NCBI GenBank assembly: GCA_016742275.1
Contig: JACVCD010000002.1
Coordinates: 62,001 to 126,000, forward strand
Reading direction: 5' to 3'
Source: Gemmatimonadaceae bacterium
Lineage (GTDB): Bacteria > Gemmatimonadota > Gemmatimonadetes > Gemmatimonadales > Gemmatimonadaceae
DNA length: 64,000 nucleotides
Below, in pieces: positions 1 to 8,997 of this stretch. The notes beneath the pieces were generated by a model that saw only the letters and a list, made by a program, of their open reading frames with translations, did no database searches and was not told the origin of the DNA. The first letter of the stretch is position 1; every line of letters starts with the position of its first letter. Position numbers and translations under genes: made by a program.

Positions 1-2
1 GC

Positions 3-1289
3 TGTGGGCTTGGGTTGTGCATGGGGCTGGGAACCACAACTGCACAGCTTGAAGCGCAGGGAACGGGGCAGAAATTCCGCGACTCCTCGCTCGCGGCACG
101 GGTGGCGCATGTACGGAGAATTCTGCGCACGTCGCCATTGGTAGACGGGCACAACGATCTGCCGTGGGCGATGAGAGAAGAAAAAGAACGCCCGCTCGAT
201 GTGGAGGCGTACAATCTGCGTCGCACCACATCCGGCATGACCGACATTGCGCGTTTGCGCCGTGGTGGTGTTGGCGGACAGTTCTGGTCGGTGTACATCC
301 CTGGCGAAATTCGCGACAGCGGGTATGCGCGCGTGCAGCTCGAACAGATCGACATCGCGCGTCGTGTCATTGCGCGGTATCCGGATGTGTTCACGCCGGC
401 GTATACAGCAGCCGATGTACGCAAGGCGTTTGGCGCCGGTCGCATTGGTTCACTGATGGGCATGGAAGGTGGGCATGCCATCGAGAACTCGCTTGGCGCC
501 CTGCGCTCGTACTACGCGCTCGGCGCGCGGTACATGACGCTCACGCACAATGTCACGCTCGACTGGGCGGACGCTGCGGCAGACGTGCCCAAGCATGGGG
601 GGCTCACCGAGTTCGGCCGTGAAGTTGTACGGGAAATGAATAGGTTGGGCATGTTGGTTGACCTGTCGCACGTGTCACCCGGTACCATGAGCGACGCGCT
701 CGACGTGACCGAAGCGCCGGTTATCTTTTCGCACTCGAACGCACGTGCTCGTACCGATGTACCGCGGAATGTCCCAGACTCCATTCTGGCGCGCATGCCG
801 AAGAACGGCGGTGTGGTCATGGTGACGTTCGTTCCCGGTTTCGTATCGCAAGCTGTTGCCACTAGTGCGGCTGCACTCAACCGTCTGGGCGATTCGGTTT
901 CGAAAGCCAATCCGGGAAACAACGATGCGGTGTTTCGGGCCGTAGCTGCGTGGCGCGCGTCTCATCCCTCACCGGTTGCCACCATTGCTGACGTGGCGGA
1001 TCATCTCGACCACATCAAGCGGGTGGCCGGCGCTGCACATGTAGGATTGGGCGGCGACTTTGATGGCATCACCGAGACGGTGCAGGGTCTCGAGGATGTG
1101 TCCAAGTATCCGGATCTGCTGGCCGAGCTCGTGAAGCGCGGCTGGACAGACGCGGAGTTGCGTGGCCTTATTGGCGAGAACGTATTGCGGGTACTTACCC
1201 GTGCCGAGGCCGTCGCTGTGCAACTGCAGAAAGCCCGCCCCGCCTCCACCAAGACCATCCAACAACTGGATCGGAGACCCACCCCGTGA
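3..1289 (+). CDS. Membrane dipeptidase, peptidase family M19 (5' end probably outside window)
   Basis: The frame is open from the left edge, so the N-terminus, probably a signal sequence, is likely missing; a TTG at 15 or an ATG at 21 are the alternative starts. Family M19 enzymes are zinc-dependent dipeptidases acting outside the cytoplasm. Metal-site and family motifs are visible in order: DGHNDLPW (the HxD pair), GMEGGHAIENS, VDLSHVSPGTM, FSHSNAR and GLGGDFDGI near the C-terminus. The visible 428 residues cover essentially the whole catalytic barrel. The stop overlaps the next start (GTGA), so it is translationally coupled to the epimerase genes. The substrate cannot be told from sequence. 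Confidence 0.92.
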   Translation, partial: CGLGLCMGLGTTTAQLEAQGTGQKFRDSSLAARVAHVRRILRTSPLVDGHNDLPWAMREEKERPLDVEAYNLRRTTSGMTDIARLRRGGVGGQFWSVYIPGEIRDSGYARVQLEQIDIARRVIARYPDVFTPAYTAADVRKAFGAGRIGSLMGMEGGHAIENSLGALRSYYALGARYMTLTHNVTLDWADAAADVPKHGGLTEFGREVVREMNRLGMLVDLSHVSPGTMSDALDVTEAPVIFSHSNARARTDVPRNVPDSILARMPKNGGVVMVTFVPGFVSQAVATSAAALNRLGDSVSKANPGNNDAVFRAVAAWRASHPSPVATIADVADHLDHIKRVAGAAHVGLGGDFDGITETVQGLEDVSKYPDLLAELVKRGWTDAELRGLIGENVLRVLTRAEAVAVQLQKARPASTKTIQQLDRRPTP

Positions 1290-2455
1290 GCGTCGACCGT
1301 CGCACATTTCTCAAGACTTCCGCCGTACTTGGCGGCGGCCTTTCACTCGGCTTGCCTGCGCTCGCCGAAGCTTTCACTGCCGATGGTGTACGAGCGGCAG
1401 CGTATCGCCCTGAAACAGGTACGGCTCAGCCCAAGCCGCTCCGCATCCTCATTCTTGGCGGTACCGGATTCATCGGACCGTATCAGGTGCAGTACGCGCT
1501 CGACCGCAAGCACAAGGTCACGCTCTTCAATCGCGGCCAGACCAACAACACGCTCTTCCCCGACGTGCCGCGTTTGGTTGGCGACCGCAACGTCGCCGGT
1601 GGTCACGACGCACTCAAGAAGGGCACGTGGGATGTCGTGATCGACAATCCCACCACCAACCCCAAGTGGGTGCGTGGCGCCGGTGAAGCGCTCAAGGGAC
1701 GCGCTGGACACTACATCTTCGTGTCCACCATCTCGGTCTTCAGCGACTACTCGAAGCCGGGCATGGCCGAAGACGGTCCGCTCAATGCGCCGACCGACAT
1801 CGAAAAGGAATTCGATCGCAACGCGCAGTTCTATGGACCGAACAAGGTGCGCAGTGAGATGGAAGCGGTTGCGCAGTTCGGCAAGGACAAGGTCACCATC
1901 GTGCGCCCCGGTCTCATCGTGGGCCCCGGCGACCTGAGCGATCGTTTCTCCTACTGGCCCGTGCGCATCGACAAGGGCGGCGAAATTCTCGCGCCGGGTA
2001 CGCCAAACGATCCGGTGCAGTACATCGACGCGCATGATCTGAGTGAATGGATCGTGCGTCTTGGTGAGAATCACACGATGGGCACGTTCAACGCCACTGG
2101 CCCCAAGTCGCCGACCAACATCGCCGAGATGTTGTACGGTATCAAAGCGGTGACGTCGAGCGATGCCAAGTTCACGTTTGTGCCGGCCGATTTCCTTGCG
2201 CAGCATCAGGTGCGCGCGTGGAGCGAAATGCCGGTGTGGCAGCCGGGTCAGGGTCGCACGGCAGGCTTCATGGCCATCGACTGCAGCAAGGCATATGCGG
2301 CGGGTTTGACCTGCCGTCCGCTCGCCGACACCGCCAAGGCCACGCTCGACTGGTACAAGGAACGTCCCGCTGCCGAGCAGGAGAAGGCGCGCGCCGGTCT
2401 CGCGCCGGACAAGGAAAAGACCGTGCTCGCCGCCTGGCGCGCACGTAACGGCTGA
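1286..2455 (+). CDS. Tat-exported NAD-dependent epimerase/dehydratase family protein
   Basis: 389 aa, GTG start inside the upstream stop. The N-terminus carries a twin-arginine signal (RRTFLK followed by an Ala/Gly/Leu-rich stretch), so the folded protein is predicted to be exported with its cofactor. The mature part starts with a Rossmann motif, LILGGTGFIGPYQVQ, and continues as an extended/atypical SDR (NAD-epimerase) domain with VRPGLIVGPGDLSDRF. It is the first of three tandem paralogues that share YWP(V/I)R, LAPGTP and the closing EKTVLA-type tail. Substrate is unknown; members of this family act on nucleotide sugars or related compounds. Only this copy has a Tat signal. Confidence 0.88.
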   Translation: MSVDRRTFLKTSAVLGGGLSLGLPALAEAFTADGVRAAAYRPETGTAQPKPLRILILGGTGFIGPYQVQYALDRKHKVTLFNRGQTNNTLFPDVPRLVGDRNVAGGHDALKKGTWDVVIDNPTTNPKWVRGAGEALKGRAGHYIFVSTISVFSDYSKPGMAEDGPLNAPTDIEKEFDRNAQFYGPNKVRSEMEAVAQFGKDKVTIVRPGLIVGPGDLSDRFSYWPVRIDKGGEILAPGTPNDPVQYIDAHDLSEWIVRLGENHTMGTFNATGPKSPTNIAEMLYGIKAVTSSDAKFTFVPADFLAQHQVRAWSEMPVWQPGQGRTAGFMAIDCSKAYAAGLTCRPLADTAKATLDWYKERPAAEQEKARAGLAPDKEKTVLAAWRARNG

Positions 2456-2502
2456 TCGCAGCGGCTCATCGCAACAACTGATCCGTCAACCGGACATTCA
2501 TC

Positions 2503-3522
2503 GTGGCACTTCGCATCCTCATCCTGGGCGGCACCGGCTTTATTGGGCCGCACCAGGTGGAGTACGCATTGTCGCGTGGCCACAAGGTCACGTTGTTCAA
2601 TCGCGGTCGCACCAATCCTTCACTCTTTCCTAACGTCGAAAAGTTGATCGGTGATCGCAACGCACCGAATGGCTACGACGCGCTCAAAGGAAAAAAGTGG
2701 GATGTCGTGATCGACAATCCGGTGCAGGTGCCACGATGGGTGCGCGAAGCAGGAACCGTACTCGCGCCGAACGTGGGCAAGTATGTGTTCGTGAGCACGC
2801 TCTCCACGTATGCCAATCGCGGCAAGATCGGCATCAACGAGAATGACACCGCGATGCTCAACACGCCGTCGGCGCCCGATGCCAACGAGCGTGATGCGAG
2901 CTATGGCGAGCGAAAGGTGCGCGGTGAGATGGATGCGCGGGCCACGTTTGGTGAGAACAAGACGCTCGTGGTGCGGCCAGGACTCATTGTTGGCCCTGGT
3001 GATCTCACCGATCGTTTTTCGTACTGGCCCATTCGTGTGGAACAGGGTGGTGAGATGCTCGCGCCCGGCACACCGGATGATCCAGTGGCGTTCATAGATC
3101 AGCGCGATCTCACGGAATTCATGATCCGACTGTGTGAGCAGGATGCCACTGGCACGTACAACGTGGTTGGTCCGGCATCGGGACTCACCATGGCCGGTAT
3201 GCTCTACGGTTGCAAAGCCGTCACGTCGAGCGACACCCGTTTCACCTGGGTGAACGCAGACTTTCTGCTCGAACGCAAACTGCGTCCATATGCTGATCTG
3301 CCGGTGTGGATGCCACCGACGGGCAACAGTGCTGGTTGGGCGCGCATGGATGTGAGCAAATCGGTGAAAGCGGGTCTCACGTTCCGACCGCTCGCTGAAA
3401 CCGCACGTGACACGTTGACCTACTATCACGCGCAGACTCCGGAGCGTCAGGCGGCGCTCAAGGCAGGTCTTGCGCCCGATCGCGAGAAGACCGTTCTCGC
3501 TGAGTGGAAGGCCCGCTCATGA
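2503..3522 (+). CDS. NAD-dependent epimerase/dehydratase family protein (second tandem paralogue)
   Basis: 339 aa, GTG start (MALRILILGGTGFIGPHQ). It is closely similar along its length to its upstream and downstream neighbours, including the Rossmann glycine motif at the extreme N-terminus, VRPGLIVGPGDLTDRFSYWP, and a C-terminal APDREKTVLAEWKAR. There is no signal peptide, so it should be cytoplasmic. The three copies most likely arose by tandem duplication. The substrate is unknown; sharing an operon with a dipeptidase and a permease suggests a role in uptake or processing of a peptide- or sugar-linked compound, which is inference. Confidence 0.87.
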   Translation: MALRILILGGTGFIGPHQVEYALSRGHKVTLFNRGRTNPSLFPNVEKLIGDRNAPNGYDALKGKKWDVVIDNPVQVPRWVREAGTVLAPNVGKYVFVSTLSTYANRGKIGINENDTAMLNTPSAPDANERDASYGERKVRGEMDARATFGENKTLVVRPGLIVGPGDLTDRFSYWPIRVEQGGEMLAPGTPDDPVAFIDQRDLTEFMIRLCEQDATGTYNVVGPASGLTMAGMLYGCKAVTSSDTRFTWVNADFLLERKLRPYADLPVWMPPTGNSAGWARMDVSKSVKAGLTFRPLAETARDTLTYYHAQTPERQAALKAGLAPDREKTVLAEWKARS

Positions 3523-3529
3523 AGGCTCC

Positions 3530-4549
3530 ATGAAGATCCTCGTCCTTGGTGGTACGGGATACATCGGACCGCATCTGGTCACGCATGCACTCGAGCGTGG
3601 TCATCAGGTCACGTTGTTCAACCGCGGACGTACACGTCCTGGTCTGTTTCCGAAAGCTGAGCAGCTGATTGGTGATCGCAACACACCAACCGGTCATGAT
3701 GCGCTCAAGGGACGCACGTGGGATGTGGTATACGATCTGCCGGCCACCAATCCGCAGTGGGTGGTGAACTCCACCAACGTGCTCAAGGGCAATGTGAAGC
3801 AGTACGTGTACGTGAGCAGCACGGCAGCGTACAAGGACTTCACACGATCCTATCCCGACGAAACACATCCCGCGCAGGATCCCGCGCCGATTGATGGACC
3901 CGATGCGGCCAACGCGCCATACGGCAACAAGAAAGTGCGCTGCGAACAGCTCGTGCAGGCGGCGTTTGGTTCCGGAGCTACCATCGTGCGTCCCGGACTC
4001 ATTGTCGGCCCTGGTGACCTCACGGATCGTTTCACGTACTGGCCGGTTCGCATCGAGAAGGGCGGCGATATTCTTGCGCCGGGCAAGCTCGATGATCCTG
4101 CGCAGTGGATCGATGCGCGTGATCTCACGGAGTGGATGGTTCGACTCGGCGAGAACAGCACCGGTGGTGTGTTCAACGCGGTGGGACCGCGCACGGTGTG
4201 TGGCATTGGTGAGCTGCTCTACGGAATCAAGGCCTGCTACGCCAACGATGCGCGCTTCACCTGGGTGCCTCAAGAGTTTCTCACGGCCAACAAGATCCGT
4301 TCGTGGGCGGAGATGCCGGTGTGGAGTTTCACTGGCGCCAGTACCGTGGCGTTCTCCACGTCGGTGATTGAGAAGGCGAAGGCGGCGGGGCTCACGTTCC
4401 GTCCGCTGTCGGTCACGGTGCGCGATGCGATGACGTGGTACCACGCGCGTCCGGCGGCAGAGCAGGAGCGTTTGCGCGCCGGCATTTCAGCTGAACGCGA
4501 GAAGGAAATTCTGGCGTTGTGGCGGGCTCAGAACGGCGGGGCTCGGTGA
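3530..4549 (+). CDS. NAD-dependent epimerase/dehydratase family protein (third tandem paralogue)
   Basis: I start the gene at the ATG at 3530 (MKILVLGGTGYIGPHL), 7 bases after the previous stop, because the longer frame from 3470 lies inside the preceding gene and adds no domain. The 339 aa product has the same architecture as its two neighbours: N-terminal Rossmann motif, VRPGLIVGPGDLTDRFTYWPV, and a conserved C-terminal helix ending REKEILALWRAQN. No signal peptide. The stop codon overlaps the GTG of the permease gene. Function within the family is not assignable from sequence. Confidence 0.87.
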   Translation: MKILVLGGTGYIGPHLVTHALERGHQVTLFNRGRTRPGLFPKAEQLIGDRNTPTGHDALKGRTWDVVYDLPATNPQWVVNSTNVLKGNVKQYVYVSSTAAYKDFTRSYPDETHPAQDPAPIDGPDAANAPYGNKKVRCEQLVQAAFGSGATIVRPGLIVGPGDLTDRFTYWPVRIEKGGDILAPGKLDDPAQWIDARDLTEWMVRLGENSTGGVFNAVGPRTVCGIGELLYGIKACYANDARFTWVPQEFLTANKIRSWAEMPVWSFTGASTVAFSTSVIEKAKAAGLTFRPLSVTVRDAMTWYHARPAAEQERLRAGISAEREKEILALWRAQNGGAR

Positions 4550-5835
4550 GCGCATCGCCGTCGGTTGTTGCACGACTGATGAACCGGCTTGGCACCATCG
4601 AGCCGGGTGAAGAACGAGCCACCACACTCGCTGCCACGTATTTCTTCTTCGCACTCGCAAGCTATTTCATTCTGCGGGCGGTGCGAGATGCGGCGGGTGT
4701 GGCTGCCGGAACGGGCCAGCTACCATGGCTGTTCACCGGCACACTCATCACCACGCTGGTGATGAATCCGATATACGCCAGTGTCGTGGCGCGGCTGCCG
4801 GTGCGTCGTTTCATCCCGATTGTGTATCGGGTGTTCATTGCGCTGTTGCTGGTGTTCGCCGGTGTCATCAAGTACGGTCCGCCCGCGTGGGAGCCGTACC
4901 TCGGTCCGGCATTCTGGATTCTCACCAGCATCTACAGTCTGTTCATCCCCTCGGTGTTCTGGGGGTTCATGGCCGACACGTTCAATCCGGAACAGTCGAA
5001 GCGACTGTTTGGATTCATCAGTGTTGGTGGTACGCTGGGCGCCATTGCCGGCGCGTTTCTCACATCGCAGTTGGCGCAGCGCGTGGGTACACCGGTGCTC
5101 ATGATCATGAGCGTGGTGCTGCTGGAATGTGCGGTGCAGAGCACACGCCGCTTTCCGCCAAGCTTCCGTGCTGACACACGTGCCCGTGACGAAGCCGAAC
5201 GTGCAGTTGGCGGGTCGTCGTTTGCCGGCATTACGCATGTATTGTCGTCGCCCTATTTGCTGGGCATCTGCCTGTACATGCTGATGTTCACCATCGGCAG
5301 CACGGTGCTCTACTTCCAGCAGGCCGAGATCGTGGGCGCGCGCTATGCCGATCGTGAAGCACGCACGGCGTTTCTGGCGACCATTGATACAGTGGTGCAG
5401 ACTCTCACAATCCTCGCGCAGTTGTTCGTGACGGGTCGCGTGATCAAGTGGGTTGGCGTGGGCTTCACGCTGGCCATCATGCCCATTCTGAGCCTGATCG
5501 GATTTGCCTCGCTCGGCATGTGGGCCACGCTGGCGGTGTTCGTGGTGTTTCAGGTGACGCGTCGCGCGGGCGAATACGCGTTTGGTCGTCCTGCACGCGA
5601 AGTGCTGTTCACCGTGGTCGCACCGGAAGACAAGTACAAGGCCAAGAATTTCATCGACACCTTCGTGTATCGTGGTGGCGATCAAATCGGCGCGTGGAGT
5701 TATGCTGGTCTCACGGCGGCGGGCCTTGCCGTCAGTACGATTTCACTGCTGGCAGCACCACTCAGTGCGATCTGGTTGGTTGTGGCTGTCTGGCTTGGGC
5801 GCCAGCAGGCGCAACGGCAGCTCAGCGATTTTTAG
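4546..5835 (+). CDS. MFS / Npt1-Npt2 (Tlc)-like membrane transporter
   Basis: 429 aa, GTG start overlapping the preceding stop by 4 bases (GTGA). A longer frame from 4519 exists, but coupling favours 4546. The protein is a polytopic membrane protein with about 10-12 hydrophobic segments, beginning with FFFALASYFILRAVRDAAG, a segment seen in bacterial MFS proteins related to the Npt1/Npt2 (ATP/ADP translocase-like) family. Basic loops such as VARLPVRRFIP lie between helices. As the last gene of the dipeptidase-epimerase operon it may move the pathway's substrate or product. Nucleotide transport should not be assumed. Confidence 0.8.
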   Translation: MSASPSVVARLMNRLGTIEPGEERATTLAATYFFFALASYFILRAVRDAAGVAAGTGQLPWLFTGTLITTLVMNPIYASVVARLPVRRFIPIVYRVFIALLLVFAGVIKYGPPAWEPYLGPAFWILTSIYSLFIPSVFWGFMADTFNPEQSKRLFGFISVGGTLGAIAGAFLTSQLAQRVGTPVLMIMSVVLLECAVQSTRRFPPSFRADTRARDEAERAVGGSSFAGITHVLSSPYLLGICLYMLMFTIGSTVLYFQQAEIVGARYADREARTAFLATIDTVVQTLTILAQLFVTGRVIKWVGVGFTLAIMPILSLIGFASLGMWATLAVFVVFQVTRRAGEYAFGRPAREVLFTVVAPEDKYKAKNFIDTFVYRGGDQIGAWSYAGLTAAGLAVSTISLLAAPLSAIWLVVAVWLGRQQAQRQLSDF

Positions 5836-5904
5836 CCAATGACGAAATGGTAGCTTAAGATATGGAATCCGGACCACACCTTGCGCACAAGCCAGACAAG
5901 AAGT

Positions 5905-5920
5905 AGCCGCCCCAGCGGCT
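5905..5920. other. Small perfect hairpin upstream of the RT gene
   Basis: AGCCGC and GCGGCT flank a CCCA tetraloop in the 214-bp gap between the permease and the RT gene. There is no U-tract after it, so it is not a convincing terminator. Some DRT systems (types 2 and 9) use an upstream structured RNA; nothing here shows that this one does. The rest of the gap shows only an AGGTGAGAG ribosome-binding site before the ATG at 6050. Confidence 0.35.
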
Positions 5921-6049
5921 GATTTCGCAATGAAAACGCAACATCGGCGACCGGATTTCCACCTAACTGTCAAAGTGCCCGATCTCCGCGCTCTCTCGGG
6001 ATGACAGCACCACTCAAACTCGTATCATAGTTTCTTGAGGTGAGAGAGA

Positions 6050-6706
6050 ATGGAAAATCTTGAACTTGCACTACTCTCATATGCTAAAGCGAAGCGCGAG
6101 CTACTCGCAGAAAAGGAATGTGTTTGCGCTAGTTCCTTTGCGTCATTCGAGCAGTCGCTCAAGGAAAACCTTCAACTAGTAGCAAGCGCGATCGAAGGAC
6201 CGCTCGTCAAGTTCAATGCAGTTTCAGTTGGTACTTGTCGAATGGTCCCCAAAGCACTTACTGCTCTTAGCAATAACGAAAACGCAGTACTTCATACTGA
6301 GTCGGCATACAAACAGGATGTGTTGGCGGAAGTACGTTTTCGGTTAGACCCGTCCCCCGCTTTCGCTACGCTTGAGGTGGTATACCTGCGTGAGTACGGG
6401 CCAGCGCTCGAAAGCATACTTGGGGATTCGGCTCTCGGAAATCGCCTTGAACTGCGGAGAGGCGAATCTTCACTAAGCAGCAGGCGGCTCTTTCGCTACT
6501 GGTCACCCGAGTACCGAAAGTTTCAAATCGACCCTCTTCGTTCTGCGAAATTGGAGCTTGAGCGTGGGGAACGAGTAGCAGTGCTATGCGCAGATATTAA
6601 GTCGTTCTATGACTCACTCAATCCGGAATTCATGGTTGAACCGTCGTTCGTGGCGGCGATTGAGGTACAATCGAAAAGCAGAGGAATTCAGTTTGACTCC
6701 GAATGA
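6050..6706 (+). CDS. N-terminal RT fragment (motif A half) of the DRT1-like protein
   Basis: 218 codons from an ATG with a good AGGTGAGAG site upstream to the in-frame TGA. It contains the RT fingers region (RRLFRYWSPEYRKFQ) and motif A (ADIKSFYDSL) but lacks motifs B and C. As a separate polypeptide it could not be a complete polymerase. Confidence 0.7.
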   Translation: MENLELALLSYAKAKRELLAEKECVCASSFASFEQSLKENLQLVASAIEGPLVKFNAVSVGTCRMVPKALTALSNNENAVLHTESAYKQDVLAEVRFRLDPSPAFATLEVVYLREYGPALESILGDSALGNRLELRRGESSLSSRRLFRYWSPEYRKFQIDPLRSAKLELERGERVAVLCADIKSFYDSLNPEFMVEPSFVAAIEVQSKSRGIQFDSE

Positions 6707-6772
6707 TACATTAGGAGCACCAATCTTCTTCTACAGTCCTTCAATACGTACTGGAGTGAAGTCTCCGACACC

Positions 6773-8983
6773 GTGGGTGAGAGTGTTTCAATCGGCACTC
6801 CAATTGGACCATTGACAAGTAGATTGATCGCAAACGTAGCTTTGGCGGAGCTTGACAGGTACGTCGAATCAGATTCGCGAACGATTACTTACCGTAGGTA
6901 CGTCGACGACGTTGTGGTGGTCTCCAAGGTCGAGCCGAATACGAAAGTTGAAGTCAAGAGCATTCTTCCTTTGACCAAGATCGCCGATTCAGACGTCTTA
7001 GACTCTCAGGTGTTGAAGCGTTCGAAAGTTCGCCTCATGGTCAACGCAAGAAAGACGCGCCTTCACGTACTTGAAGGAAGGACAGGCGTTGGATTTCTAG
7101 ATACTGTGATTCGCTACCAGCTCGAGCTGGCAAGCCAGCGGCGGTCGTTTGTTCCTGAGAATAGACTGCTCACTGAAAGTTCCGCTACAATTGCGCGCTC
7201 AATCAGCAAGAACGAAACTGTTCCAAAGACACTTCGGGAAATCGACGAGCGTAAGCTTGAGAAGTATGCAATCAACACAGCAATTATCGGTGTAAGCAAC
7301 GCAGCGATACTCATAGATCGCGCCGAAGCAAACCAGATTGTTCGCAGAGCAGTGGAGCACCTGCTTACTCTAGCTCGCGGTAGCTACAACTGGCCGGAGT
7401 TCTTGGCACCACTGTGCTCACTTCTTGAAGTTGCCGTTTCGCTGCAGCTAAAGAGCCCAGCGCGCCAAATCGTTAACCACTTCCTTGGCACCGAAGAAGG
7501 CCGGAGTGGAGTCATAGAGGGAATGGTTGCGATTCAATGGGCGAATAGGGAGATCGCGAACGCCGAGGCGCAGAAGATGATTCGTAGCTGGGTAAAACAA
7601 CGTCTCAAAGACGCGATCTCAATTGGAGTGTCATCTTGGACATTAAAGGTTCGAAGCAGCAACTCCAAGAAAAGTCGCCAAGTCTTGAACTTCCCGTCCC
7701 TTGCCAGCCCGAACATGCTCCGCAGGCAGGGCAATCGATTCCTTCGGTCAGGAATTTCGCATCGTACTACACTTTTCAAGTTGCGTGGACCGATAGAAAT
7801 ACCGCGACGATCGACCTGGGGTTTGAGTGGGGTCACGTGGTCACACGCAATGGAGAAACGAATCGGCGTCCTTCGTGAACTTGCAGGCCTAGGAAGGCGA
7901 GCAAATGATCCGGTACTCGCTCGTGACTGGATATCGGCAATACTTCATCCAAATCCTCCATCATACTTTGCCGTCGCTATGCTTGTTTGGAGCGACACGA
8001 AGACTTCTGAAACGTTTGTCGAGCGCCTATGGAGAACTACCAAGTACGTTAACGCTTTGCGAGGAACCAAGTACCGCTCGCCTGATGCAAAACTTGACTT
8101 AGCCGGTACGGTGAGCCTGCCTCCGAGCGTTAGGAACTCGACCTCCGAAGCAATTCGTTACGTACTTGCGAATCTCGAAACCACGGATGCAAGCTGGAAA
8201 AGCTCCCTTCGCAATCCGAGTCGCTCGCTTGATCGACTGCTCTCACTAAGCAGGACAATCGACAGTTCACTCGAGTGTCAGACAACAAAATGGGGTGATC
8301 TGTCGCCAATGCTCATACTACTACCGGAGCTCTCATTGCCGCGAACTTGGGTCGCGCCACTTGGTGACTACATCACTTCTCGTCGGAAAGTTGGGTTAGT
8401 TGCTGGTATCGAATACCTCGTTGAAAAATCGAGTGGTCTCGTGACGAACCAAGCAGTGGCAATACTTCCTGGCCCGTACAAGAGCGCCAGCTTCTGGAGC
8501 TGGAGAAAGCGAGCACCGGCACAGAAGGAGAAAGAAGAGCTAGCAAAGGAAGGGTTCCGATTGGAAGTACAAGGAGTTGAACGAACTCTAGTCCTTGATA
8601 CGGAATTTGGCAGATTTTCCGTGCTCGTCTGCAGTGAAATTATCGATACCAAGAAGATAGCAGATGTAGTTGGTAGAGCCGAAGTGCTTCTTGTTCCAGC
8701 TTGGAATCAGGACACGACGAGTTTCGACCACATGACAAAGTCAGTTGGACTCGCAACTCACACCATTGTATGCGTCGCGAACAATAGGAGGTTCTCGGAT
8801 TGCAGGGCATGGGCGCCGCTCAGCAAGCGCTATGAGCAGGATCTGTGTCGTTTGATCGAAAGAACAAGGGACGGAGTAATTGTATTCGAGCCGCCAATCT
8901 CGTCTCTAAGAGATCTCCACGAAACTGGCTTAGATTCCGAGTCGATTTGGAAGCCACTGCCTCCTGGCTGGATGGAGAGCTGA
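6773..8983 (+). CDS. C-terminal RT palm and nitrilase fragment of the DRT1-like protein
   Basis: Same frame as the upstream fragment. A GTG at 6773 is the first candidate start after the TGA, but the 22 codons before it also read as RT sequence and no clear ribosome-binding site precedes it. The fragment holds RT motifs B and C (YVDD), an all-helical middle region of about 400 residues with no motif I recognise, and the nitrilase domain with its Glu and Cys residues. Independent initiation would give an RT palm without motif A. Confidence 0.65.
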   Translation: MGESVSIGTPIGPLTSRLIANVALAELDRYVESDSRTITYRRYVDDVVVVSKVEPNTKVEVKSILPLTKIADSDVLDSQVLKRSKVRLMVNARKTRLHVLEGRTGVGFLDTVIRYQLELASQRRSFVPENRLLTESSATIARSISKNETVPKTLREIDERKLEKYAINTAIIGVSNAAILIDRAEANQIVRRAVEHLLTLARGSYNWPEFLAPLCSLLEVAVSLQLKSPARQIVNHFLGTEEGRSGVIEGMVAIQWANREIANAEAQKMIRSWVKQRLKDAISIGVSSWTLKVRSSNSKKSRQVLNFPSLASPNMLRRQGNRFLRSGISHRTTLFKLRGPIEIPRRSTWGLSGVTWSHAMEKRIGVLRELAGLGRRANDPVLARDWISAILHPNPPSYFAVAMLVWSDTKTSETFVERLWRTTKYVNALRGTKYRSPDAKLDLAGTVSLPPSVRNSTSEAIRYVLANLETTDASWKSSLRNPSRSLDRLLSLSRTIDSSLECQTTKWGDLSPMLILLPELSLPRTWVAPLGDYITSRRKVGLVAGIEYLVEKSSGLVTNQAVAILPGPYKSASFWSWRKRAPAQKEKEELAKEGFRLEVQGVERTLVLDTEFGRFSVLVCSEIIDTKKIADVVGRAEVLLVPAWNQDTTSFDHMTKSVGLATHTIVCVANNRRFSDCRAWAPLSKRYEQDLCRLIERTRDGVIVFEPPISSLRDLHETGLDSESIWKPLPPGWMES

Positions 8984-8997
8984 TCTCTAGCGTAGAT

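Larger units (their letters stand above)
6050..8983 (+). pseudogene. DRT type 1 (UG1)-like reverse transcriptase-nitrilase, interrupted by an in-frame TGA
   Basis: One continuous frame of 978 codons broken only by TGA at 6704-6706. The N-terminal half carries RT motif A (ADIKSFYDSL, first Asp at 6593). The second half carries motif B (GTPIGPLTSRLIANVAL), motif C YVDD (6899-6910), a long helical linker, then a C-terminal carbon-nitrogen hydrolase (nitrilase) domain with Glu in LLPELSLP (8327), Lys-rich WRKRAPAQKEK and the nucleophile Cys in VLVCSEI (8630). RT plus C-terminal nitrilase is the signature of defence-associated RT type 1, a single-gene anti-phage system. The codons after the TGA (YIRSTNLLLQSFNTYW) continue the RT fold, so a CGA-to-TGA change is the simplest origin. 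Base composition is visibly AT-richer than the neighbours, suggesting acquisition. Either a recent pseudogene, a sequencing error or a readthrough gene. Confidence 0.85.

Noticed and set aside
6704-6706. Selenocysteine or pyrrolysine recoding at the RT TGA
   Set aside because: No Cys-aligned active site lies there and no SECIS-like hairpin follows; Arg from CGA is the simplest original codon.
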